Source: Litomosoides sigmodontis | Lineage: Eukaryota; Nematoda; Chromadorea; Rhabditida; Onchocercidae | Reading direction: 5' to 3' | Assembly (NCBI GenBank): GCA_963070105.1 | Contig: OY718803.1 | Coordinates: 2,462,507-2,526,506 of the forward strand | Length of the DNA stretch: 64,000 bases | Part shown: positions 43,869 to 57,300 of the stretch, piece by piece | Layout: each line of letters starts with the position of its first letter | Position numbering within the stretch: the first letter of the stretch is position 1 | The notes under the pieces: model-generated | Databases searched by the model: none | Seen by the model: only the letters and a program-made list of their open reading frames with translations | Told to the model about the DNA's origin: nothing | Made by a program: the position numbers and the translations under genes

Positions 43869-46800
43869 ATGATGTCGGATGACGATCGTTTGAAATCGCC
43901 GAATACGCCGTCAGATGCTGACAGTAACAGTAATAGTGGTTCGTTGTTCAGTCGCCGTTGTCCAGATGAGTCGTCGTCAAGCAGTGATGGATTGAAGGAA
44001 AACACGCAATTGTTGTTGAATAATGAAAGCACATTGAGCCCAAAATTACAGTCACACGAAGCGGAAATTACTGTACGGCGTTGTCGACTCCTCGACGAAG
44101 TCTTTCCAGAAGGTCTTAAATTCCAACCCAGAATGACACGTGAAGAATCAATTGATTTAGCTACCAAAGAAGTTGGTTATTTTTTAGGAACTGATGAAGC
44201 TCCGAGTTATTCGACGCACAAAAACAGTTCACCTGACTGATAATTCTGCAGTTTTGCCCGCAAATTTTATTACCATTTATATGAGAAAACAATTTAAGCG
44301 GGGTTTATCCTTGGCGTCTTTGGATAAAAGATTAAAACTAGCTAATAATCGATTTAGAGTTTGGAAACTAGTGCGGAATTCAACGATTACAAGATCTTGT
44401 TGAAAAAATAGAGTTATGATTTAATTGAAATGCTTTCAGGAGAAATCGAGTTCTGATGATGAATGGTTTAGCCAGAGAATTGCTACAAAAAAGGGCATTC
44501 GTTCAATTGATGGGTATATTTTTTTCTTGGATTTCGAAGTACTGCATTTCTAGAATTTTAATTTTTTAGTAATTATGAACTTTTTCAGGAGTAAAAACTC
44601 TGGAAACTCTCAAGTTTCACGGGGTAAGTGAGCCGTTTATGATCATCAGCAAATTTCGTTTTATGATCATTAACGAAGATAAACTCAGTAATTCATGTTT
44701 TTAATGACTCAAGAAATCTTGTGCTGCAGCTGCCACACGTGAAGATATACAAAGGTGTATGTTGAAGCGCCTGGTAGAAATACGTATAAAAGAGCAGGGT
44801 AAACGTAAGGCGATGTATGATGCTGATAACGAAATCATGTTCGATGGATCGAAATCACTGGAAATTGTCTATTATATTTATATTTCCTTTCGTTGTTTCA
44901 TTTACTGCATCAATTCTTCAAAGATAGTGATATCGCGCTGAAATAAATAAATTATACAATGCAGTAGTAGGATATGACGTCTGCTTGTAAATTACTCTGA
45001 TATTGTTTAGGATTTGCACAAGCGTACAGGTGCTGAAAAAAGCGAAACTGAATCAAATGGAGAAAATGTACAAAAAAATGTGGGTATAAAGAGGAAGGAT
45101 GAAGACGTGAAGTGCGGTTTGCTAGAACCTAGTGCAGCTGAGCAGGATAATGGCGACAGAGTGACCAGTCAAGAAAATAAATTGGATGACGAGAAAATAA
45201 ACGTGGAGGATAAAAATAATGATCTTGAAGAGCAGGAAGTTACGACGGGAAATAACGTTGAATTAAACGAAGCGGTAAACGAGGACGCAGCTGTATGTAA
45301 CGATAATAAATTCGTCGGAAAGACGTTTTTCTATAGTATTATTCAAGTAAAAGATTTGGCCAGAATAGTGTTCTTGTCAGGCTTTGATGATCTAATTTTT
45401 GTTGTAGTAGGCTTGTTCAATGCAACTTTTAGAAAGACACATCCAGCGAAGATCAACCCAAGAATTGGCTGCAATCAGGGAAGGAAATTTGCGAAAGTAT
45501 GATGAATAATCAGGATCCTACAAAGTTTGCGACCACTCCTTTTAATACTAAAATATTTTTGAAACGCATGAAGACCTCACTTTACTTTTTTCTAATCAAA
45601 AGAGAAATCCAAGTAAATTAACATTTGGTTCTGCTGAGGTACATTTCTGGATGGTCTTATTCTCAATACGATCAGTGCAGAATTTGTTGGAATAATTTAA
45701 AAAGATTAGGGCTGCAATATTAATGCACGTGACATTATGTGGAAGATAGTATAAAAAATGTTTGCATTTTCAAATTCAAATTATTCAATTTCAGTCATAC
45801 ATCAGATGGCGAGACAAACTCAGCTAACTCGTCAGATGAAGAAACTGGTCGGTGCACTAATCGTTTCTCAATATTTCCTTTCAATTCAAACTATGGCTTT
45901 ACTTTTGTAGAAATTTCTCAACTACTATATTGAATTTTAATTTTCGATTGCTGTAATATTAGTAAAATGCATAGTAAAAATTAAGTTCTTTAACAATTCA
46001 TTTATTTGCGTAGATGTAAGACCCATTTATATAATAGATTCGGAAGAATATGGAAGTTCAACTCTAGTGGATGACTTGCTGAGTGATGTGGCAGAAAATT
46101 GCTCTGGCAGTTTTGACTACCCTGAGGAGGAAACTCCGAAGTTAGTAAAAACTTCATTTAAAGCTTGTTTGTTGTGAGATTCTGGTAAGTCATGTTTGCA
46201 AGGTGCATAGAATGATTTGATGCATATAGTTCTACATTTTCAGAGGGAAAGAGGTGATGAGAAAAGATTCAATTTTAAGGAATTAGATTTATACAATTGT
46301 ACATTCAAAGGGAATTTAAAAAAAGTTGATTTCTCGTTGTGAAGTCCATAAAAACAATACATGCTTTGAATGATTTAGAGTACTTGAATGGAAAACTGAC
46401 TTTATGAGGCGTAGTCATTCTGATATCTTCGATGATCAGTCGAAATTGATTGGTGCTAGTGATATGTTGTTTTTATATTTTGCTTATGAATGTGAGTTTA
46501 AATCAACACAGATCGTTGGAATACTTTGATAGCAAAGATTATTACCGATTAATGCGAAAGAGAAGCCGGAAGCACCGATTGATGCATTCAACCAAATTTT
46601 ATAACTCTGAAAGTATAGAGGCATGGCGGAAGAGTGCAGTGGTAACAAACAATGTTCGAAGCCTATTATCTGATGAGGATGACGAGGGCAATGGAGAATT
46701 ACTTGAAGGACATGGTAACGAGGGAGACGAAATCCGGACAAATAAAAATGCGGAAGTTATAATTATTTGTTCTTTCTATTTTTAAATTTACAAATAGAGC

Positions 46801-48450
46801 AGCTTTACTCTGTATGTGTGCATTGTTGTATGGTATTGCTGACCACTGATCTTATACGAATATAGGATTAGGATTACTGTTACGTTCGTATAAGTGGTAG
46901 TGATCAAGAGTCATCGATTTAAAACTAGTTCCCCAAAATGATCGCTTTCCGAGCTTATTTAAAAAATAATGTTAAGGAGTTTTTAGGATCAGCGAGTTGA
47001 AGATATGCAGGAGGCAGATCTAAGTAGTGAATCAGAGATGGTTTGTGAACAGCAAAAACGGCAAAAGAGGTTCGTAATGTGAAGGTTTATGTTCCTTAAT
47101 GTTTTTGCATTTTCTGCGTGTGAAGAGTGTAATTGCTGATAAGGTACAACTAATCCGTTGTAGATCCGAATATATAGATGAAGAGGCTTCATTGTCAGGC
47201 GACGACATTGGAAGTGATGAAAACAATGATGATGAAGAACAACTGAATACTTATGAAGCTGAGGAAGGAGATAACGACGAAGTCCCAGATGATGAAACCA
47301 TCAGAGACCAACTTCATAAACAGTGGTTGAAACAGCAACAAGTAAGATTCTTCTTAATATTTTGTTTCCTTGTGAACTATCTCCAGAATTCAGCATTCTC
47401 TGCTTTCTAAAAGTTTAATTCCACGGCGCATTAAACTCATGTTGATTTTGTTGATCTTGGTTTTGGTACTGTGAAATCAAAGAGTTGTCGAAGTTCAGGA
47501 TGAGGAGGAGAGAAAGCTGTCATATTGGAAAGATCGCCTTCATGTTGACGGTGACGCTGCAGATGAAACAGACCGCACTTTCCGCTTCAAATTGCGTCTG
47601 GCGAAAAGCGAGATTGTTAGTAAAGAAACTGACAACGCAACAACCGTTGACGCAGAAAACATTGAAATTGACGATGACGAGCTGTGTAGGAGACGTCGAG
47701 AAATATCGAGATGGAAAGTAGAGTGGGTAATTATTTTTTTTAATTTAGTGAGGATTGTGATTGCCTGCATTTTTTGTACTCACAGAAGTCATGTATCAGG
47801 AAACTTCTGAGAAGTTTATCTTTTTTAGTACAAGATATTGCTCTTTCAGAAGGCTGAATTGTCTGCTAAAAGCACTTCAACGGAGGGGACGAACCCATTA
47901 TTGAATGCTGCTTCAAAAGTGATCGATAAAGGAAGTGAGTTTTTACACTTCTCATTTTCGGATTACAAAAACCTTTTTTTCAGAAAAAAGATCCTTTAAT
48001 TATTACATTATACGCTAACACGTCTACTGTATTTGCATTCCATTTTATGGTTCCTAAAAACATCTTAGTTCTTAACATTTTAACACCTTTCCCGTCATAA
48101 ATATCTTGGCACATACTGATTGTTGCCATAAGAGAAATTGCAGGTTTGGATGGAAACAGTCAGTCACATGAAGGAGCAGATGGTTTGATTTCTAAAAATT
48201 CCCTTTTGCACCATCGAAAGTCTTTACCTCAGGTGTTGAGTCAAACTAAGATATATAAAAAATCTGCGCATCCAGATAGTGAACATGGAGATGAATATGC
48301 AAAGGTTTCATTATGTCATTTTTTAGAGCAATTTGGACTTAGATTTTTTTGTATATTGCTCCCCTGGGCTTAACCTAACTCTAGTAACGGCGTTTGTTTC
48401 AGGAGCAGAATGCTGCAAAACACTGGACATTACCAAGTCAGAAAACATAA
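43869..48450 (+). CDS. clsp-1: Claspin homologue (replication-fork checkpoint mediator)
   Basis: About sixteen exons run from 43869 to a TAA at 48448-48450. Approximate exon starts are 43869, 44443, 44590, 44731, 45012, 45435, 45795, 46017, 46379, 46510, 46989, 47157, 47500, 47849, 48144 and 48403. The protein is very acidic and Ser-rich with interspersed basic helices, as in claspin. The diagnostic block is in the 47157 and 47500 exons: SEYIDEEASLSGDDIGSDE, then EEERKLSYWKDRLHVDGD and DRTFRFKLR, which matches the conserved acidic-to-basic C-terminal segment of vertebrate claspin. The N-terminus (MMSDDDRLKSPNTPSDADS) and the first conserved helical stretch (REDIQRCMLKRLVEIRIKEQ) also fit. Claspin carries the ATR signal to CHK1 and supports fork speed with TIM-TIPIN. 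Exon ends in the first half (44173-45500) are less certain because several donors are possible. The last exon gives the tail HWTLPSQKT. Confidence 0.75.
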
Positions 48451-49342
48451 TGAATTTATTCAGCGGATTAGGGCTTCCAATCAGCAGGACTATTGAACGT
48501 TTCTTTTTGTTGTCCCAAGCCTTTCAATAATTTATTGCACATTCTGTTCTTTCATTTGATATAATTCAACTGTATACACAAATATCGTTGGAACTCAATC
48601 AGCATAAAAAATCGCAACACCCAGATCGTTACAACAAAGTCGTATTTTTCCTTGGAAGTGATGCATCCCCAACCTTCATCGAAGAATCCACATTTTTCAG
48701 TCATCAAGTCGATACCAAAAACAAAACATGTATCGATGCTTTTCGTCATATCGGCAGGCGGAACGAATCGTCAAGCAAAAATGCAACTAGTTTTTTATTA
48801 CCCATGAGGTAGCATACCTCCACATGTACTAAAAGTAAAACCACTTGTCACCAACCATTCCTGCCATCCCCTGAATGGATCAATTTATTCATTTTCCTCA
48901 GAATTGATTTGTATGAATATCTATTGGTCAACTTGATGTTAAGTTGCTGTTTTGCTCTCCCGCACCTTAGTATATATCATTTGCATCGTTATTTGATATT
49001 ATGCTTTTGTTCTTGAACTACGTTCCATCATCTATAATCGTTCTGCAAGTAACTGTATTACTAGATCGGACAGTACTACCCAATTTCTCATGTACCATAA
49101 TAAATGGATCAATGAATCAAGTTTTTCACTGTTTAAATTTCAAAAAAGATGAAGATTGCAAGTAACACGAAGCAAAGGAGTAGAGCATTTTAACGAATCC
49201 AATTATAAACAGAAACAAATAACAAGCCGAAGTAGGCATCGTCGAAGAAGCACCCTTAACATTTTCAGCAAGATTTCTACTTTAATAAAAGAAATCACTT
49301 CTGACTCGTTACCTCGCCTACTCAGCCATAATTGGATTTAAT
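48451..49342. other. Convergent intergenic region, claspin and rpl-32
   Basis: Nearly 0.9 kb between two 3' ends. A 74-codon plus-strand frame at 48588-48812 has no recognisable domain and no splice or expression signal that I can see, so I regard it as part of the claspin 3' region. I see nothing else. Confidence 0.5.
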
Positions 49343-50367
49343 CTATTCGTTTTCTTCAGATCTGATTTTAGCATGTCCATTGGTTAATTTGATGTTAAGC
49401 TGTTGGGCCCGTTCTACAATGCTCTTTCGTTTCTTTGATGACACGCCGTGTGCTACCTCACCAGCGAACCTTTTATTCTGCATCAACAACATGTCCAAAT
49501 CCTAAAAGTCCATCAGTCTGTAATCTTCACTTCTTACGTAGTAGCGGTAATACGGCAATGTGTACATTGCGGTCCTGTTACTGAAGTGAAGGACAATGTG
49601 CCAATCTTGAGCTATCGACCCTTCATCATTCAACAGAATTCTTCCATCCAGTTTTTCAGCAGATAGTCAATGTAACCACACAACCGAAACGGACGAAAAA
49701 CACACGCTTTTGCTGCCTTGTATTCGCGGCACTCACAAACGAATTGCAAAAAATTTAAATTACAGCAGAATCATGCAAAACTAACCTTAACATTGTGTAT
49801 CAGTACTTTCCTAAATCCATTTGGCAGCATATGCCGTGTAATCTTAGCATTACCATAACCAATCTTTGGCATGCGACGTTGTCCCTTGAACCTTCTCCGT
49901 ACACGGTTATCAATACCCTTAAAAAACCGTTTTTTTCGACTCCCGACGAAACATTGCGCTGCTATTCCAGTTTATAAAGGGTTCTAACTATTTTATGTTC
50001 TAGGGCAGCAGTAAACCATTGCGTTCTAATGTGTGATAGATACAATGCCACTTCAAAATTTGATTAAATGTTTTTCTTGCGTCCTAACCGCTCTCACTCC
50101 AATCCTTTCAGAGGATAACGGAAATTTGTCTTATCGGGAGCGTGCCTTGGTAAATAAAATACCCGAATCCACGAAATAAGAAGTTACCAAAGGTAACTTA
50201 CGGTTAGCCTAGTAATAAAAAAGTAGAGATGAACCCAACATACGAAAACAAACCTTTGGTTTTCTCCAATTTGGTCGCAACCGATGGTAACGATCCGATT
50301 CATGTCTCGTAAAGCGACGCCTGTGCTTCTTCACAATTTTCACTCTTTTCCCAGCCACCAGAACCAT
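49343..50367 (-). CDS. rpl-32: 60S ribosomal protein L32 (eL32)
   Basis: Three exons (50254-50367, 49786-49917, 49343-49501) of 38, 44 and 52 codons plus stop give 134 residues, the usual length. Conserved blocks run in order: [79 protein letters not shown] and the terminal RSEENE. It is a structural protein of the large ribosomal subunit. The N-terminus is [18 protein letters not shown]; the start ATG at 50365-50367 is the only one that fits. It is convergent with claspin, with 892 bp between stop codons. Confidence 0.97.
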
Positions 50368-53300
50368 CGGTATAAAGAATAGAAACCCTAAATATACCTT
50401 CATAATGGCAATATATTTACCATTTTTGGTCATAATTCTTTGCTATAAACCCCCTATTTCATCCAACGTCATTACTTTCCTTTAACCTTTAACATAATTG
50501 AAACGACCACTTACAAAGTCATCTAAATTGTCCGGCAACTTTTATTTCAACTTTCAAACATCATGCCATTTTTCCCCTTTTTTTTTGTCCCTCAATATTT
50601 TCAAGCGATAAAGAATAAAGAGAAAAAAAAAACATCGCAATTAGCAATAATATATTTAAGCAACACATTCATATAAGCTAACTTGGATAAGGTGAAAGTA
50701 CGAGTGTTGCAAGAAAGAAATATTTGCAAAGAGAAAATCATACTACTAGCAAGCTAATACTCATGCACTGCACTCCCGTCTATTCAGTCAGTGCGAGTTC
50801 ACCTCACATTTTCCAGTGATAATTACGAAGTATAAAGTTGCATAATACAAAAAACTTCCCTAATGGAATATAAAAGAAAAAAAAAACAAAACATCTCCCA
50901 TCACAATCTCAGCACCCTAATTCTTAAAGTCATCCTCCACCAAAAACCATCCCTATTCGTTTCAGACAACCACTGTATCGCCGACTAATTCTCCAATTTC
51001 ATCACACACTTTCCCTATGAAACCAATCAATGCATCACAGAGGGCTCGTTCACTCGGTGACGCTTTGTCTCTGCTATGTCTCACACGTGTTTTATTTCAC
51101 AATCATCCTATCAAACAATTAAAAAAAAAAATGATACATGAAACTTGTCGTGTGAAATAACAGCAGTAAACTGTGAATGAATGAATGAACGATGGACACA
51201 TTTATTTATACTAAAATGAGGGCTTTTATAGAATTTGAAGAAAATTAGAGGAAACATTACAGCGGTAGTAATTACAATGGCAATTGTATGAATACAATAT
51301 TCATACTAATATCCATACTAAGATAATTCATATGCAATATTCATACTTATTGTCATCCAGAATTATTACTCATAACACGCTTGGTAAATGACAAGCAATT
51401 TAAGAGCAAAAATTGCGAAGACATATTCACTCAATCACTTAAGAATGTCAAATAATTAACTTGCTTGGAATTTAATTGAATCATAATTTGAAAATTTACA
51501 TGATAAGCGACAAAATTTCAATCACAATTTGAAATGAAAAAATGCAACAATTGCAATATTAGAAACAATTTGGAAAGAGAATAGCAGAGCAAAATGCCAC
51601 CTTTTAAACGCTATTCATTGATGTGGTTAGGTGAGATGTTTAATTCAGTAATATTAAAAAAGAATTTTGTAAGTGGAGCGAAAACTTGAAGTTTATTTGA
51701 AAAGGGATATGTATATAGGTTGGAAATTTTAGCCCCGCCCGATACTATCAGACTCCGTCAGTAATTCTGTGAATTTCATTTTAAAATAAATTTTGAAATG
51801 CTAACAGAATGAAATTCGAACACTGATCATGTAGAAAATGTTCCGTTAATTTGAATAATTCATTTCAAGCACAACATTTTAGGCACCACTGAGCCATAAA
51901 TAATAATAATAAATAATAAAAAATAAAAAATAATAATAAATAATAAAAAATAAAAAATAATAATAAATAATAAAAAATAAAAAATAATAATAAATAATAA
52001 ATAATAAAAAATAATAATAAATAATAATAAATAATAATAAATAATAATAAATAATAATAAATAATAATAAATAATAATAAATAATAATAAATAATAATAA
52101 ATAATAATAAATAATAATAAATAATAATAAATAATAATAAATAATAATAAATAATAATAAATAATAATAAATAATAATAAATAATAATAAATAATAATAA
52201 ATAATAATAAATAATAATAAATAATAATAAATAATAATAAATAATAATAAATAATAATAAATAATAATAAATAATAATAAATAATAATAATAAATAATTA
52301 TTATTAGCAAATAATAATAATAAAATAAAAATAATAATAATAAAGAATAACATGTGGATGTCTGACACGAAAACTTGCAAAAAACGAATCTTCAGCACTT
52401 TCCATTTGTCAAATTTATTCTTATTAAACGACAGTCTTTCTTGATGACAGAGCCATCGTCTTACAACTAATAGAAGGAAAAACCAGTTGAAGTGGGGAAA
52501 ACCTCATCACAAAACTCCTGTTTTGATATACAGTATTCGAAGAAAACAGAACACTGATACAAAGCTGCACAGATTCACGGAAACATTATTGCAAAATTAT
52601 CCCCTAACAACATTACAATTAAATTAAAAAAATCGAACCAAACGATTTCTGGTCCAATGACTACCAAAAGCACATATTAAAGATTTTTAAATACTGTTTT
52701 CAGGAATGGCTGAAATATTTGCGTATACCATACAAAAAAAATCCCAAACGAACAACTCTATCCGGCAAATGCCGATATCTTATGGAAAACAGACGTTAGC
52801 AATAAAGTTTGAACGAACAATAATTACGAAAACATCAAATAACGAAAAGTTTAAAAAAACAACCCCTGCTTTTAACTTCAACTTTCCGTCATCCCCATCC
52901 CACCTACTTTCAAAAGTATTTTAAAGGCGGAAAACATCACCCAAATATTCCTGAAAAGGATAAAACAAAAAAAGTTTCCCATGTCGGGTTAGCAATTTAT
53001 CAAATTCAGCAAATAAATTAAAAAATTGTATACAACTTGATAAATTAAGTAAATTGGCAGTTGCAGATGCCGCAAAACATAGTGCGTTAATATCAGAATA
53101 ATAACATACAAACATTTCTCCAAATCTTTTAGCCAAAAATAATAAAATCGACAATAAAAAATAGAAAAAATAGGACAATAATAATTAGAGAAAAAGCAAA
53201 TGTAAATTGCAGATGCTTTTATTTTTTCGTTTTTGTAGAGAGAAAGAATAGAAGGAGAAGGCTTAAGACACATTTTATGAGGACTAGATATATGTAAAAG

Positions 53301-54338
53301 GACTAGATATCTACCATAAAAATTTCATGCTGAAAAGATTGATTAGATTGTTTTATGATACCAACCAAACCATTGCAGGAAATCCGCAGACCACTACAAA
53401 AGATCAGTAATGGCCAAAAAGAACCAAAACAGGGGACCTTTGGCTGGCTTAAATAGAATATCGTTATTTTAAACCGAAACAGTAGTGTACTGCAGACTTC
53501 ATTTTTCTACCTGCATTTCGGGATCCGTACGTATCCTGTGCATTAAGATACAAAAAAAGTTGAGGTTCACAGTCTGTGCTGAAAAAGATAGGAAAGAAAA
53601 GAAAAAACAAAACAAAAACCAATCCAAGTATTTGACGTTAAATAATTTGCAGAATGAAGTATAAGAAAGACAACGCTATGCCATTATCTCGAACTCCAAC
53701 TAATCCATTCCTAATGCTGCACATCGCACCTTGGATGCTGCCTTCAGAAGTTGCTCGAAACCAGTTCTGAAAGAAATTACTTATCACATCACAACTTTGT
53801 CTTGGTGGCATGATGCTTGGTGTAAATCAGCTTCTCTTTTTAGAATGGAAAGCATTCCGTTGCTGAATCCAGATCCAGATTAACTGCTTGATATAGTTGA
53901 AGCTATTCTCATACATATTTCCACTGACTGCTGCTAGATGACAATGACCAAACAACACATAGTCAATTTGTTATATTGACAAACGTCACTATAAAGAAAC
54001 TGCTTAACAGCTCCATAACCATTTTCCATAAAATTCGAAGAAACAATGAAATCAAAAATCAAAGAGGACTTTGTTGTAGGAATATCCAAAGGCACGACGA
54101 ATCTATCCATAATTTCTTACACAATGTGATTAAGATGAATAACGATTAACTAATTTCATCAGCTTTTGCTTACTTGTTGCTAAGAGTGGAAAGACATTAA
54201 ATAAAAAAAAAAAAAATTGAGAGATTTATGAAGTAGATCAGCGGCCTAAAAGTAATTAACATATGACTTCGCATTTCCACAAACATATATCAGCTTGGAA
54301 AATAAAATGCTACCCAAAACTCAACAGTACTAACGAGC
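50368..54338. other. Gene-poor 4-kb region
   Basis: This stretch is AT-rich and contains the tandem array at 51897-52346. It presumably includes the rpl-32 promoter at its left end and the 3' flank of the PWWP gene at its right end. The remaining open frames (for example 52706-52924 plus, 52921-53273 minus) are Lys/Asn/Phe/Tyr-rich with no domain or splice support. I see no RNA gene. Confidence 0.6.
51897..52346. repeat. Large AT-only tandem array (27-bp then 10-bp period)
   Basis: The left part (about 51901-52008) repeats a 27-bp unit, TAATAATAAATAATAAAAAA plus TAAAAAA, about three times and then degrades. The right part (52011-52290) is ATAATAATAA repeated 28 times without a single change, followed by an imperfect tail to about 52346. 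Both are built from TAA triplets, but the register slip gives 27- and 10-bp periods. On the minus strand the array opens as a Tyr/Leu/Ile frame, which is an artefact of the repeat. Confidence 0.95.
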
Positions 54339-57300
54339 TTACGTTGCGCCAATTTCATCACTTGGTTCGCTAGGAGTTTTTTCAACTGTCTTTAGCATCG
54401 CGTTTTCAAAAATTTCATTTGCCTCACTTCCAGAGCAGTAACGAATCTGTAGCAGCAACAAATCTATTAAAATAAATTTAATTTCACATGTTTGAGAAAA
54501 GCTACCAGATATGAACATACATCACAGTTGCAACAGTAGATAAGTGAAATATATCTCAAAACTGATCTCTTTTTACCAAGTAGTGTTCAACATCACTGCT
54601 TCATTCAAAAGAAACCTGGGTAATGGCAAAAACGACCGCTTCCGGTACTGCAACTGTGGTAACATAATGGAGCCGTCGTAGTGATGATTTCATTGCATCC
54701 TTGAATTTAGCAACAGTTGCATCCAAATGCTCAACCAGCATAATCGCATCCGTTTCCGGCAACAAATCACCTTAAAAAAAGTAAGTAATTAAAACTAACA
54801 GAGAATTTAAATTCTACGAACAAGCATGATCCAGAAATTTATCCAAAAATCAAAAGTTTGAACAAGTAAGACATTAGAAAGGTTGGGAACAAGTCGGAAA
54901 CAATTCACTACACCAACGGTATCATGTAATGGATTAATGCGTCACTTTATAAAACTAACCAGTGTTTAATTCAAAATGCAGCGGTGCCACAGCCGGTGGT
55001 TCATAACCTGCATGACGTGTGCACGTAAACTGACCAGTCCAAATAGCCATTAAATGTCTTGCACACATTTCCGATTTGCATAATCGCAAAATTTCCTTGG
55101 GTGCTAAAACATTATTTGATGCAACTTTGCATCCATTTTCTCTGATGCTTGAATTTCCTGAAATACACAATTTTCAGTCTATCATTTATTTTTCTTCCAG
55201 TTATTATTCTCAAATACAACATAATGTGCTCATAAATTAAATGAACTACATCATGCCTCACTACGATCCACCTAGTCCGAATATAACGATTCGAAAAAGT
55301 ACCATTTTTATCAAAACTGCTCCGTTCGTCGTCAAAAGGTCGATAACTGCCCTCAGCAATTTCATCAGCCTGCTGGATAGCTGCCTTCAGCTCCTCATCG
55401 TCAATTTCCTCAAATATGATCAATAATTGTTAGAAATGCTTAAAAGTAACATAGTGAAAACTAGGAACTACTATTTTCATCGGTTCCCAACAATTATAAC
55501 GGATAGATACTTACGGATGACATTATGTATTATAAAACTTAAATATTTTCAGTAGCTTTTGAGTCATGCTCAAGCACGACAGAGTGGCTGATATTAATGC
55601 AGCATAGTAATCTGTGAATAGCAGAGACAAATCTTGCTAAATGATAAAGTTCTCTTTAAATGAATAAAAAGGCGCAATCGTGGTCATCAAACTCTGAAGC
55701 ATAACATCCAAAACGAATATAATTCGAATTAACAATGGTTGAGCAGAATCGAAGCACAATTGGCACACCAATCAATTACGCAACCTGCGAAGATATTACG
55801 TGAAGAAGAGCGAAGAAAAGATGGCGTGAGCCATGGCTAGCTTAACAAACGGTTAACGCAGTGAAGGACAAATTCATAAACTACTCCAACTTACATCAAC
55901 TTTTGCCTCCACTGTATCATAGAGATAGATGTTTTTCAACTGCACCACGAGGGTTTTTTCTGAATTTAAACACCTAAAAAAGTCATATTGCTTGGCGATA
56001 TATCCACGACGCATGGCTGTTTTTTTACGGAGGTTTAATGCTCGAGAATATTTTATACATAGAAAAATACAACGCTCATTAATAACTTTAACTTACCATT
56101 CCGCATTACCGGACATATCATCCAATGGCAGCTCAGTACAAACACAAGATTTATTAACGTTATCCACTTTCAAGACCTAAGTAAATAAAACCAATTAATA
56201 AGTGATTCTGCATCGATGTGACTTATTCATGTGAAATACAAACCAAAATTTGGGCAAATTCAGATGATCCTGATTGAGCAACACAACTCATTCCTTTGAA
56301 ATTCGCCAAATTAATCGAGTGGTATAAAAAATGACCTTTCCCTCAGTGATACAAAACTGTAATAAATTGCCAACGTACAGTCAGCAAAGAAACGTTAAAT
56401 TAGAAATATTTTAAAAAAGACATACGAGAATAGGCCACTTCACGATACGACCACTTCGTGCTCGATTAACCCATGCTAGATCACCTTTGCTTAAATTTTC
56501 AAGTTTTTCACTTAATTCAGATTCTAAGTCCTTCATAACATCCGAAAATTTCTGCTTTTTAGCTGCTGGAGATGCCGACTTATCCAAACGTCTTTTACCT
56601 AAAACGCTATTACTTGATAGTTTATACTCCCTGATTTTAGGAAGATCTCGTTATCCATAATTTGCAAATAACATCCGTATCTTTTGATCTCGTCTAGCAA
56701 CGTACCATCCATAACGAAACAATCCTTACATTCATGTAAATATCTCCCAACTTTTTCATTTCGCTCAAACACACAGAGTTATGAACAACCTCGAAACTCA
56801 CCGTCGCGTTTATTTTCCCCTTTTCTCAACAGTCCAGCTAATTTTGCTTCCGCTTCACCATCAGCAAATTCTAATTCCTCTTCCAAACCGCCAGTGGTAC
56901 TTCTACCTTTCCTTTCACGTGCCATCTGTGCATCATTTTCAATATCAACCTTTTCAACATCATTATCCTCTGTATCTGATTTCTCCACGTTCATTTGTTC
57001 TCTCCGTTTGAAATATTTCATGACACTTTGAAGTGCCATACGTAATTCACAATTTCGCTCCTGAGAAACATTTTATGCACAGAAATAAATGAAAGATTGA
57101 AGCGTTACTTGAGACGTAATTGATTGCCAAAACCAGTGGCTAGGAAAGCAAAACAGCTCCACGACACCACAGGGTGTTATAGCTGTTAAAACGTTTTGAT
57201 TTCTCAAACTTATTACTTTTTATTTAAGTTTTGTTTTGTTATTAGTCCCACGATAACAGCCAAATGTCAGCAAAAAGCGATCAGTATGATGATGTGTTTA

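Noticed and set aside
48552..48812. Overlapping 65- and 74-codon frames on opposite strands after claspin
   Set aside because: Neither resembles a known protein, and both lie in the claspin 3' flank. A continuation of claspin is not needed because the last exon ends cleanly at 48450.
51865..52398. Long minus-strand frames of Tyr/Leu/Ile repeats
   Set aside because: They are the translation of the AT-only tandem array and exist because TAA/ATA repeats read without stops on that strand. There is no non-repetitive coding content.
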